Positions 8,656 through 16,131 are shown, counted from the first letter of the stretch. The stretch is 64,000 bases of DNA from an uncultured Pelagibacteraceae bacterium (GCA_902524595.1 CABZDS010000003.1:25769-89768), one strand, 5' to 3'. Notes: generated by a model not told the origin, from the letters alone. Numbers and translations: made by a program.

Positions 8656-11094
8656 ATGAAAAAAATATTTTTAATATTTTTATATATTTTATTAATTCAA
8701 TCAGATGTTTTAGCATTTACTTTTAAACAATCATCAGCAGATATTCAGAGTACATCAAATTCAATTAGAGGTATAAATTTTAAACCTGATGGTACTAAAA
8801 TGTATATTACTGAAAGTGAAAATGATACAATTCTTCAATATTCATTAAGTACAGCTTATGATTTAAGTACAATGTCCTTGGATGCAGCAACATCCATATC
8901 GGCAGCAGACTTGGCTCATGCTATAGAATTTAATTCAGATGGTACCAAAATGTTTATTATCGATAATAAAAATAATAAGGTCGAGGAATATACATTGAGT
9001 ACTGCTTGGGATACCACTGATATAACTCATAATGGGGATTATAGTATACCAACTGAAGATGAACCAAGAGGAATAGATTTTAATTCAGATGGCACTAAAC
9101 TTTTTGTGATAGGTAAAGAAACTGACAGAGTACGTTCGTGGACACTAGCAACAGCTTTTGATATAGATAGCGGAAAGTCAGGTGCAAATTCTTCAGATCG
9201 TACTAATAGTTATGAAAATAATTCAAGAAATTTGCAGTTTAATTCTGATGGAACCGTGATTTATATTGCTGGGTCTGATGATGATGAGATAAACAAACTT
9301 ACATTAAGCACAGCTTATGATACTAGTTCTTCTTCATTAGATACTTCTCAAACAGCTACTACTTATGATGTAAGTGCTCAATCGAATGAAATGAGGGGCT
9401 TTGTATTTATTGACAATTCTAGCGTTACTTCCTTAGGCCATGCTGCAAAGTTCTTTATTACAGATGATATAAGTTCTGGAGCTAATACAATTAAACATTA
9501 TTTTATAAATGCAGATCCAACTTTGTCTTCCTGTTCACCCGCAGATGGAGCTACAGGGGTTGGGCTTAATGATAATATTGTGCTTACTTTCAGCGAGATT
9601 GTAGATGCAGAAAGCGGAAATGTAGTTATAAAAAAATCATCAGATGACTCAGTTTTTGAGTCAATAGATATCACAGGTTCAAAAGTTTCTGGAACAGGGA
9701 CAACTGTAATTACTATAAATCCTACAGAAACATTTGTAATAGACACTGATTATTACATAACAATCGATGCATCAGCTTTTGATGATGTAGATAGCGCTTC
9801 GTATACAGGTATCAATGACTCAACAACTTGCAATTTTACTGCTGGTCAAACTAACCCTCTTTTGGATGATAAAGATCTTATAGGAGCTATAGAAGGCCAA
9901 GTAGAGATGTCACATCGAGTTATTAGACAAACAACAACTACAGTAATGCATCGAATTGAATGGTTAAGAAGACATAAAGATAGAGAAAATTTAACAAACC
10001 AAAATATTAATTTTCAATTTTCTGATACAATGTTTTCATCTATTTTAAAAGCAATCTCAATATCTAACAAAAAAGAGTCAATAGATAAAAATTTATCCAA
10101 TAATTGGTTTCTTTGGAGTGAAGGAGATATAAGTATTGGAAAATCTGGAATTAAACAGGGTCTATCATCTTCAGCAAAAAAAGCAGATACAAATGGAATA
10201 ACCATTGGAGCAGATAATAGATTAAATTCAAACAAAATGTATGGTCTTGCACTTAGATTTGGTGAAGATGATATTGAAGTTGGCTCTTCTGGAACTACGA
10301 TAGATACAGATGCATACAGCTTAAGTTTGTATGGAACTTTATCTTCAAAAGACAATAATTTTTTGGATGGTATACTAGGAATGAGCACTTTAAAGTCTGA
10401 TCATATAAGAAAGAAAAATTCTGATACGCTAACTGGCAAAAGGGATGGTAAACAAATATTTAGTTCAATCAACTTAAGTAAATTATTTTATAAAGATGAT
10501 TTTAATTTTAATCCAACTGCAAGAATTGATTTTGGGTATACAGAATTGGGTGGTTACAGCGAAAGAGGAAAAAATGCTTTAATTTATGACAAGCATGAAA
10601 TTTTAACAGGAATAACTTCTATCGGAATGTTATTTGATAATATTAATCAGTTCAAAAAAGGGATTATATTAAAAAAAATAGCTCGATTAGAATATAGTGC
10701 TGATTTTAGCCCTTCATCAAATACAAAACTTTCATATCTATCAGATCCAGCGACAGATTATAATTTGACTGTTGGTAATGAAGCAAGTCACAACCTTAGA
10801 GCAGGTTTAGGGTTTGATCTTTCTACAGATAATGGTTTTTCTGTTATAGCTAATTACGAAAGATTTCAAAAAAAAGATTCTGGTCACACGGATACCATGT
10901 ATTTTACTGCAGGCTGGATATCAAATAAAAAAACTCAATATGCTCTAACTTTAAACGGTATAAATAATATTTTTACAGAATTTAGTGTAAGTAAAAATAT
11001 TAATAATTATAATCTTAAATTTAATATTAATTCTGATTTACTTAACGAAAATGAAAATCAAACAGCAACTTTATTTGTAAATAAAAATTTTTAA
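8656..11094 (+). CDS. islet-borne propeller / Ig-like / autotransporter-barrel surface protein
   Basis: The 812-residue protein has a signal peptide ending about residue 20 (SDVLA). Five beta repeats follow with the pattern F-N-S-D-G-T-K-(M/L)-F-(I/V) and LSTA-(W/Y)-D (about residues 30-280). An Ig-like domain (about 285-395) contains SPADGATGVGLNDNIVLTFS. The linker MHRIEWLRRHKD is near residue 430, and an outer-membrane barrel-like C-terminus ends in phenylalanine. It is the only sizeable gene in the tRNA-Leu islet and is a paralogue of the protein at 2372, sharing the repeat type, linker and barrel but adding the Ig-like domain. It is probably exposed on the cell surface. A role in adhesion or phage interaction is inference. 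Confidence 0.8.
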   Translation: MKKIFLIFLYILLIQSDVLAFTFKQSSADIQSTSNSIRGINFKPDGTKMYITESENDTILQYSLSTAYDLSTMSLDAATSISAADLAHAIEFNSDGTKMFIIDNKNNKVEEYTLSTAWDTTDITHNGDYSIPTEDEPRGIDFNSDGTKLFVIGKETDRVRSWTLATAFDIDSGKSGANSSDRTNSYENNSRNLQFNSDGTVIYIAGSDDDEINKLTLSTAYDTSSSSLDTSQTATTYDVSAQSNEMRGFVFIDNSSVTSLGHAAKFFITDDISSGANTIKHYFINADPTLSSCSPADGATGVGLNDNIVLTFSEIVDAESGNVVIKKSSDDSVFESIDITGSKVSGTGTTVITINPTETFVIDTDYYITIDASAFDDVDSASYTGINDSTTCNFTAGQTNPLLDDKDLIGAIEGQVEMSHRVIRQTTTTVMHRIEWLRRHKDRENLTNQNINFQFSDTMFSSILKAISISNKKESIDKNLSNNWFLWSEGDISIGKSGIKQGLSSSAKKADTNGITIGADNRLNSNKMYGLALRFGEDDIEVGSSGTTIDTDAYSLSLYGTLSSKDNNFLDGILGMSTLKSDHIRKKNSDTLTGKRDGKQIFSSINLSKLFYKDDFNFNPTARIDFGYTELGGYSERGKNALIYDKHEILTGITSIGMLFDNINQFKKGIILKKIARLEYSADFSPSSNTKLSYLSDPATDYNLTVGNEASHNLRAGLGFDLSTDNGFSVIANYERFQKKDSGHTDTMYFTAGWISNKKTQYALTLNGINNIFTEFSVSKNINNYNLKFNINSDLLNENENQTATLFVNKNF

Positions 11095-11141
11095 TGAAAA
11101 ATTTTTATCGAGTAAGAAGTGAAGATTTTTTATATTTTTAA
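11094..11141 (+). other. 15-codon ORF carrying the right flanking repeat
   Basis: The ATG overlaps the stop of the large islet gene (taATG) and reads MKNFYRVRSEDFLYF. The related reading at 8423 keeps the frame while several bases differ (S-S-E-S against R-S-E-D), which hints at former coding sequence. It is too short to call a gene; it includes the exact repeat copy 11097-11116. Confidence 0.35.
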
Positions 11142-11203
11142 CTCTTATTTTCCTAATTTTAAGTGTATTGATTTAATCAATAATAAATAGGATTTTATAG
11201 GAC

Positions 11204-11224
11204 AACTAGAAACAAACTAGAAAC
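11204..11224 (+). repeat. right actagaaac tandem repeat
   Basis: Exact 21-bp match to 8362-8382 in direct orientation, 17 bp before the repeated tRNA-Leu upstream block. It forms the second of the three nested repeat pairs of the islet. Confidence 0.8.
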
Positions 11225-11241
11225 TATAGAGATAAAATAAA

Positions 11242-11347
11242 AAAATTTTACTTATTACCCTTGTTGAATTATAAATATTAGCATAAACACTCATGAAATT
11301 CATTAATGCCCTCGTGGTGAAATTGGTAGACACAAAGGACTTAAAAT
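11242..11347 (+). repeat. right copy of tRNA-Leu promoter plus 5' half
   Basis: Partner of 8133-8238 (102 of 106 bp identical). Here the sequence continues into the tRNA 3' half, so the tRNA gene is complete and presumably functional with the upstream region carried in this copy. Confidence 0.9.
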
Positions 11348-11393
11348 CCTTGCCCTTTTGGGAGTGCCAGTTCGAGTCTGGCCGAGGGCACCA
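11308..11393 (+). tRNA. tRNA-Leu(TAA), complete
   Basis: Acceptor GCCCTCG pairs with CGAGGGC. The anticodon stem AAGGA/TCCTT encloses loop CTTAAAA, giving anticodon TAA. A long variable arm as in class II tRNAs, a GTTCGAGTC-type T arm and an encoded CCA (11391-11393) are present. It forms the right boundary of the Leu islet, and nadK starts 3 nt after its CCA. Confidence 0.95.
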
Positions 11394-11396
11394 TTA

Positions 11397-12167
11397 ATGG
11401 TTAATCCTTTTATAGTTTCTGATAAAAATACTAGATCATCCAAAATTAAAAGAGCGGTTTTAAAAAGAATAAAGACGCATTCTTTGTCAAAATCTAATGT
11501 AATAATTGTGATAGGTGGTGACGGCTTTATGCTCGAAACATTAAAAAAATATAACAAATACAATAAACCATTTTATGGAATAAATTCAGGAAACTATGGT
11601 TTCCTCATGAATAAATTTTCTAAAAAAACAAACTATAACAAGTTAATTAAAGGAAGATTGGTCTCTATATCTCCATTAGAAATGAGTGTAAAAAATAAAT
11701 CAAACATAAAAAAAAAATGTATTGCAATTAACGAAATTTCAGTTCTAAGACAAAGTAGACAAACTGCATCTTTAACTATTCTAAATGGTAAAAAACAAAT
11801 TATTAAACATTTAATTTCTGATGGTGTATTGGTATCAACACCCGCTGGTAGTACAGCTTATAATCTTTCTGTTCATGGTCCTATTCTCAGTATAGATTCT
11901 AATAAGTTATCTATAAGTCCTATAAGTGCTTTTAGACCTAGGAGGTGGAGGGGAAAAATAGTAAGTGATAAATCTAAAATTACAATTAAGAATTTAAATT
12001 ATATAAAGAGACCCATAAGTGCTGTTGCTGATAATATTGAGGTAAGAAATGCAAAATTAATATCAATTAAAACTAATAAAAAAATTAAATTTAATTTAAT
12101 ATTTGATAAAAATAGAAGTCTTCAGAAAAAAATTAAAATCGAACAGATAAGAAATGAAATAAATTAA
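11397..12167 (+). CDS. nadK: NAD kinase
   Basis: Phosphorylates NAD to NADP. The family motif IGGDGFML (GGDG at residues 40-43), the NxGxxGFL-like GINSGNYGFL (61-70) and DGVLVSTPAGSTAYNLSVHGP are all present; length is 256 residues. A longer reading from 11358 would begin inside tRNA-Leu, so the ATG at 11397, 3 nt after the tRNA, is chosen. The stop codon ends at 12167, immediately before the tRNA-Thr remnant. The gene is therefore boxed in between two tRNA-anchored islets and could be transcribed with tRNA-Leu. Confidence 0.93.
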   Translation: MVNPFIVSDKNTRSSKIKRAVLKRIKTHSLSKSNVIIVIGGDGFMLETLKKYNKYNKPFYGINSGNYGFLMNKFSKKTNYNKLIKGRLVSISPLEMSVKNKSNIKKKCIAINEISVLRQSRQTASLTILNGKKQIIKHLISDGVLVSTPAGSTAYNLSVHGPILSIDSNKLSISPISAFRPRRWRGKIVSDKSKITIKNLNYIKRPISAVADNIEVRNAKLISIKTNKKIKFNLIFDKNRSLQKKIKIEQIRNEIN

Positions 12168-12214
12168 TGGTGCCCCCGCACGGACTCGAACCGCGGACCT
12201 ATTGATTACAAATC
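12167..12214 (-). repeat. displaced 3' half of tRNA-Thr (attachment-site-like)
   Basis: 48 bp identical to 13700-13747. On the minus strand it is the tRNA-Thr sequence from the anticodon loop to the CCA end; the 5' half is missing and similarity ends sharply at 12215. A displaced tRNA 3' fragment at the far end of an island is the classic product of integrase-mediated insertion into a tRNA gene. Confidence 0.9.
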
Positions 12215-12272
12215 TTGTATCATTGATTAGATAGATATGGTTTTGCAATACTTATAAACAATAATCACTAAT

Positions 12273-12294
12273 CTCGACACACGTACGACACAAT
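12273..12294 (+). repeat. left ctcgacaca repeat pair
   Basis: ctcgacacac, 3 bases, cgacacaat. The same arrangement recurs at 13626-13647 with only the three central bases different. It lies 58 bp inside the tRNA fragment and 15 bp before the nuclease start codon, so it could bind a recombinase or act as an operator for the two genes. Confidence 0.75.
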
Positions 12295-12308
12295 GGTAGA
12301 ATTTTTTT

Positions 12309-13214
12309 GTGAAATTAGAATTTAAAAAGGGTTCAAAGTACTCAAGAAAAGATATTGGTTGGGTCTGTTATCCAGATAAGGGAAGACCTGCTGGTGGTGA
12401 TTGGGATACTGGTTATGTTCGAGTTGAAGATAACCTAATAATCTTTATGAACATCGGTGTTCCAGGAACTACTGAACACGATTTTGACAATCATTATGAC
12501 CATTCAAAGGGAGTAATTGTTTGGTATGGAAAACCAAAGTCCCACTCTCAACAACCAACTTTTCAAAAGTTGTTATCTGGGGAAATGACTCCACATTTTT
12601 TTGCAAGATGGGATAACAAAGATCCGCAATTTGCATATTTAGGTATTGGCAAAGTTGTTAGCTATAAAGATGGAGTACCTTGTTTAGATGGAAATAAAAA
12701 AGAAGTTGAGACAATAGAATTAAAATTAACTGTTGAAGATTCTGGTGAAATAATTCCAATTCAAAATCAAACAAATGTTGATAAACAAAAAGATAGTTTA
12801 GTAGATAATAATTTAGTTCCAAAGTCTTCGTTCCTACTAGAGAAACATCTTGAAGATTATATTATTAAGAATTGGACCAATATCGAGTTAAATGATGATT
12901 ATGATATTCATAGAGAAAACAATAAATTATGCACACAGTATTCAACAGGTTCAGGACCATTAGATATTTTAGCAATTAGCAAAGATAAGAATGAATTCTT
13001 AGTAATTGAATTAAAAAAGGGTAGAGCTAGCGATGTAGTTTTAGGACAAATACAAAGATATATGGGTCATATAAAAAATAATTTAGCTGGTGGCAAAAAC
13101 GTAAAAGGGCTTATAATTGCATTAGAGGACGATAAGAATTTAAGAGATGCATTGTCTGTTGCTCCAAATATAAGGTTTATGAAATACGAAGTATCGTTTA
13201 AACTGGTAGGATAA
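12309..13214 (+). CDS. DUF3427-like / NucS-type PD-(D/E)XK nuclease, putative modified-DNA restriction enzyme
   Basis: The 301-residue protein starts with GTG. Residues 5-120 (YSRKDIG, GGDWDTGYVRVEDNLIIFMNIG, LLSGE, FFARWDNKDPQFAYLGIG) resemble the DUF3427 domain found in restriction-related helicases and nucleases, suspected to read modified bases. Residues 175-290 resemble the NucS/DUF91 nuclease fold: E178, D219 in GPLDILAI, E234-x-K236 in VIELKKG, and Q247xxxY251 in GQIQRYMG, matching RecB-like catalytic order. A type IV-like restriction role is inference from this pairing. The lipoprotein gene follows with no gap (taaATG). It is the main cargo of the tRNA-Thr islet. Confidence 0.72.
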   Translation: MKLEFKKGSKYSRKDIGWVCYPDKGRPAGGDWDTGYVRVEDNLIIFMNIGVPGTTEHDFDNHYDHSKGVIVWYGKPKSHSQQPTFQKLLSGEMTPHFFARWDNKDPQFAYLGIGKVVSYKDGVPCLDGNKKEVETIELKLTVEDSGEIIPIQNQTNVDKQKDSLVDNNLVPKSSFLLEKHLEDYIIKNWTNIELNDDYDIHRENNKLCTQYSTGSGPLDILAISKDKNEFLVIELKKGRASDVVLGQIQRYMGHIKNNLAGGKNVKGLIIALEDDKNLRDALSVAPNIRFMKYEVSFKLVG

Positions 13215-13595
13215 ATGAAAAAAATTTTAGGGATTGTGGTTCTGGGTTTATTTTTACAGGGTTGTGGAGGCGCTGGAATAAGTTTTACTACAGATAAAAA
13301 TCGATATGTTAATACACCCGAGTCTACTTTATGCATTGATTACTATGAAGCTTTGATAACTGGAAACATACACTCTACCCCTAGAAGAGAAATGATTGAA
13401 GAGCGTGGGATTGATTGTTCGCCTTACAAAGAAGAGGGTATAATAAAAGGTGAGGCAACAAATGCGTATTATGAAAAATTAAAAGGTAATCTCGAACATC
13501 TTGGAAGCAATACTACATCTAATAATTTAAAAACTAGACCAGTTAATTGTTCTACAAGAAAAGTTGGTGGATATAACAGAACCTTTTGTTACTAA
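13215..13595 (+). CDS. small lipoprotein of unknown function
   Basis: 126 residues. A lipoprotein signal peptide ends in the lipobox LQGC (Cys at residue 16), followed by GGAG, so the mature protein should be lipid-anchored in the cell envelope. Four further cysteines lie in the mature part. The start codon directly follows the stop of the nuclease gene, implying one transcript. I do not recognise the family. Phage and island lipoproteins sometimes exclude superinfecting phages, but nothing in the sequence proves that here. Confidence 0.7.
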   Translation: MKKILGIVVLGLFLQGCGGAGISFTTDKNRYVNTPESTLCIDYYEALITGNIHSTPRREMIEERGIDCSPYKEEGIIKGEATNAYYEKLKGNLEHLGSNTTSNNLKTRPVNCSTRKVGGYNRTFCY

Positions 13596-13625
13596 GTTAA
13601 ACGACTACTTGATCACGACACTACC

Positions 13626-13647
13626 TCGACACACTCTCGACACAATA
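13626..13647 (+). repeat. right ctcgacaca repeat pair
   Basis: ctcgacacac, 1 base, ctcgacacaat; 19 of 22 positions match 12273-12294, same orientation. A further partial copy (cacgacacta, 13615-13624) precedes it. Confidence 0.75.
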
Positions 13648-13700
13648 GTTTAAATTTTTTAGTTTTAGCAAAAATAATTAGTGTTGATTTTATTGAGTGA

Positions 13701-13776
13701 TGGTGCCCCCGCACGGACTCGAACCGCGGACCTATTGATTACAAATCAATTGCTCTACCAGCTGAGCTACAAGGGC
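13701..13776 (-). tRNA. tRNA-Thr(TGT), complete
   Basis: On the minus strand GCCCTTG pairs with CGGGGGC (with G-T pairs). The anticodon stem ATTGA/TCAAT encloses TTTGTAA, giving anticodon TGT. A standard T arm (GGTTCGAGTCC) and encoded CCA are present. It forms the right boundary of the tRNA-Thr islet; the duplicated part runs from its CCA end to the anticodon loop. Confidence 0.95.
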
Positions 13777-13809
13777 ATTAAGAGTTTTGTATTACGATTT
13801 TTAATATTA

Positions 13810-14553
13810 TCAAGTTTTATTTTTGTATTGATTTATATGATGAAAAACTATTGCAGCACTATTAGATATATTTAAACTCTCAATATTTTTATTAATGTCT
13901 ATTTTTACAGAAAAATCTGTATATTTTTTTGTGTGTTCTCGCATACCAAATCCTTCTGAACCAAATAATAAAATATTATTTCCATCCCATTTAATATCAT
14001 TAAACTTTTTCTCACAATTTGCTTCAAAACCATAAATCCAAAAATTGTTTTCTCTTAAGAATTTAAGAGTAGTATTTATATTTGATACTTCAAGAATTTT
14101 CATATGTTCCATACATCCGCTAGCAGACTTATACATAAGTTTACTTTCCGAAGGAAAATGTCTCTCTTTAATAATTATTCCATCTATATCAAAGGATGCA
14201 GCACTTCTAATTATTGAACCTATATTTCTAGGATCTGAAACTTCATCTAAACATGCTATTGTTAAATTTTTTTTTGATCTGATAAATTCTTTAAAATTAA
14301 TTTTTTCAAAATGCTCAATTTCAGCAACATATCCTTGATGTGTAATTCCATCTTTTGAACAATACTTGTCTAGCTCTTTTCTTGTTTTGTAATAAATTTT
14401 TATATCTTTAATTAGATTTTTTTTTGGACTTACTCTATGTATATTTTTTTTACTTTCTTCTGTAAGAAAAACTTTTAAAACTTTTCTTTTTGGATTTTTT
14501 AAAGCCTCTATCACCGCGTGTTTTCCAACTATAAAAAAAGATGATTTGTTCAT
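13810..14553 (-). CDS. rlmB: TrmH/RlmB-family rRNA 2'-O-methyltransferase
   Basis: The 247-residue protein has an N-terminal substrate-binding domain beginning FFIVGKHAVIEAL. The C-terminal SPOUT knot contains LDEVSDPRNIGSIIRSAASF, LLFGSEGFGM and LNISNSAAIVFHH, the three family motifs. The family methylates a ribose 2'-hydroxyl in rRNA or tRNA; RlmB acts on G2251 of 23S rRNA, and this gene's position next to tRNAs and the translation cluster fits. The exact target nucleotide is inferred. Confidence 0.88.
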   Translation of the reverse strand: MNKSSFFIVGKHAVIEALKNPKRKVLKVFLTEESKKNIHRVSPKKNLIKDIKIYYKTRKELDKYCSKDGITHQGYVAEIEHFEKINFKEFIRSKKNLTIACLDEVSDPRNIGSIIRSAASFDIDGIIIKERHFPSESKLMYKSASGCMEHMKILEVSNINTTLKFLRENNFWIYGFEANCEKKFNDIKWDGNNILLFGSEGFGMREHTKKYTDFSVKIDINKNIESLNISNSAAIVFHHINQYKNKT

Positions 14554-14613
14554 GATAATTGATGAATTTACACTATTTTTTAAGCTATTTTCCTATATTT
14601 CACGTATTGCATT

Positions 14614-14663
14614 TGTACAATAAAAATATATAAAACGCATGTTGTTTAAAGCTTTATTGTACA
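14614..14663. promoter_or_regulatory. inverted repeat upstream of the tRNA-Tyr/tRNA-Gly/tuf cluster
   Basis: tgtacaataaa (14614-14624) and its exact reverse complement tttattgtaca (14653-14663) are separated by 28 bases. A second short hairpin follows: gggg, loop tgctt, cccc (about 14665-14677). This ends 16 bp before tRNA-Tyr, so it may belong to the promoter or leader of the cluster, or be a binding site. No function is recognised. Confidence 0.4.
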
Positions 14664-14692
14664 TGGGGTGCTTCCCCCTAAAATTATATTAA

Positions 14693-14778
<86 letters not shown>

Positions 14779-14819
14779 TTCAATAATTTTTTTTATAACA
14801 CGGAGTGTACTTGGGTGTT

Positions 14820-14893
14820 GCGGGTGTAGTTCAATGGTAGAACGCTAGCCTTCCAAGCTGGATGTAAGGGTTCGATTCCCTTTACCCGCTCCA
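14820..14893 (+). tRNA. tRNA-Gly(TCC)
   Basis: Acceptor GCGGGTG/TACCCGC (last pair G-T), anticodon stem CTAGC/GCTGG with loop CTTCCAA giving TCC, encoded CCA. It lies 41 bp after tRNA-Tyr and 40 bp before tuf. Confidence 0.95.
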
Positions 14894-14933
14894 AAAAATT
14901 AAATTAAGGATAAAAAAAAGAGGTAAACAAGTA

Positions 14934-16124
14934 ATGTCAAAAGAAAAGTTTGTAAGAAATAAACCGCACTGTAATATTGGTACCATAGGTCATGTCGATC
15001 ATGGTAAAACAACATTAACTGCTGCGATCACAAAAGTTTTAGCAGAGTCAGGTGGTGCACAATTTACTGCTTATGATCAAATTGATAAAGCTCCAGAAGA
15101 AAAAGAAAGAGGAATTACAATATCAACCGCTCACGTAGAATATGAAACAGAGAAAAGACACTATGCACATGTAGATTGCCCAGGACATGCTGACTATGTA
15201 AAAAATATGATTACAGGTGCTGCACAAATGGATGGTGCAATCTTAGTTGTTAACGCAGCGGATGGCCCAATGCCTCAAACAAGAGAACATATTCTTTTAG
15301 CAAGACAAGTTGGTGTACCAGCTATTGTTGTTTACTTAAATAAAGTTGATCAAGTTGATGATAAGGAAATGATAGAACTTGTTGAAGAAGAAATAAAAGA
15401 CTTACTCACGTCATATAAATTTCCAGGAGATAAAACACCCATTGTTAAAGGTTCGGCATTAGCAGCGGTTGAAGGTAGGGATGATGAGATAGGAAAGAAT
15501 TCTATAATGGAGCTTATGAAATCTGTTGATGAATTCATTCCACAGCCAGATAGACCAAAAGATAAGGATTTCTTGATGCCAGTTGAGGATGTTTTTTCAA
15601 TCTCAGGAAGAGGTACTGTTGTAACTGGTAGAGTAGAATCTGGTATTATTAAAACTGGTGATGAAATAGAAATTGTTGGAATAAGAGAAACCAAAAAAAC
15701 AGTGTGTACTGGTGTAGAAATGTTTAGAAAACTTTTAGACTCTGGTGAAGCCGGAGATAATATTGGTGCTCTTTTGAGAGGAGTTGAAAGGACTGACGTT
15801 GAAAGAGGTCAAGTATTATGTAAACCTGGTTCAATAACTCCGCATACTAAATTTGAGGCACAAGCATATGTATTAAAAAAGGAAGAGGGAGGAAGACATA
15901 CTCCATTCTTTACAAAATACAGACCTCAGTTTTATTTTAGAACGACTGATGTTACAGGTGAGGTAGAGTTACCAGCTGGTACTGAAATGGTGATGCCAGG
16001 TGATGATGCTAAATTTACAGTTAAATTAATTACACCAATTGCAATGGCAGAAAAGTTAAACTTTGCTATTCGAGAAGGTGGAAGAACAGTAGGAGCTGGA
16101 GTAGTAACTAAAATTATAGAGTAA
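14934..16124 (+). CDS. tuf: elongation factor Tu
   Basis: The 396-residue GTPase delivers aminoacyl-tRNA to the ribosome. G1 [21 protein letters not shown] and NKVDQVDD are intact, as are domains 2 and 3. A purine-rich ribosome site (agaggt, 14919-14924) lies 9 nt before the ATG. This is the complete copy: from the second base of codon 237 (15643) onward it is duplicated at 44014. No second tuf sits between fusA and rpsJ in this window. Confidence 0.99.
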   Translation: MSKEKFVRNKPHCNIGTIGHVDHGKTTLTAAITKVLAESGGAQFTAYDQIDKAPEEKERGITISTAHVEYETEKRHYAHVDCPGHADYVKNMITGAAQMDGAILVVNAADGPMPQTREHILLARQVGVPAIVVYLNKVDQVDDKEMIELVEEEIKDLLTSYKFPGDKTPIVKGSALAAVEGRDDEIGKNSIMELMKSVDEFIPQPDRPKDKDFLMPVEDVFSISGRGTVVTGRVESGIIKTGDEIEIVGIRETKKTVCTGVEMFRKLLDSGEAGDNIGALLRGVERTDVERGQVLCKPGSITPHTKFEAQAYVLKKEEGGRHTPFFTKYRPQFYFRTTDVTGEVELPAGTEMVMPGDDAKFTVKLITPIAMAEKLNFAIREGGRTVGAGVVTKIIE

Positions 16125-16131
16125 ACTCCAT

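Larger units (their letters stand above)
8239..11347. mobile_element. tRNA-Leu islet (3.1 kb, no recombinase)
   Basis: The islet lies between the truncated tRNA-Leu copy (ends 8238) and the point where similarity ends inside the intact tRNA-Leu (11347). It contains one large gene (8656-11094) and three nested pairs of direct repeats: the tRNA block, an actagaaac tandem (8362-8382 and 11204-11224), and a 20-bp block (8441-8460 and 11097-11116). There is no integrase, transposase or replication gene. About 420 bp of AT-rich non-coding DNA precede the gene. Interpreted as an integrated or decayed cargo element; mobility itself is inference. Confidence 0.75.
12215..13747. mobile_element. tRNA-Thr islet (1.5 kb, nuclease plus lipoprotein)
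   Basis: Bounded by the displaced tRNA-Thr 3' half and the complete tRNA-Thr, lying on the 3' side of the tRNA. It holds two same-strand genes (12309-13214, 13215-13595) and internal direct repeats of a ctcgacaca motif at 12273-12294 and 13626-13647. There is no recombinase. The layout parallels the tRNA-Leu islet with a different tRNA and a different repeat sequence. Confidence 0.78.

Noticed and set aside
11358..11396. Longer start for nadK
   Set aside because: It lies within tRNA-Leu; the ATG at 11397 gives the family's usual N-terminus.
13681..13875. 64-codon ORF over tRNA-Thr
   Set aside because: It is a translation of the antisense tRNA and the rlmB end, with no independent support.
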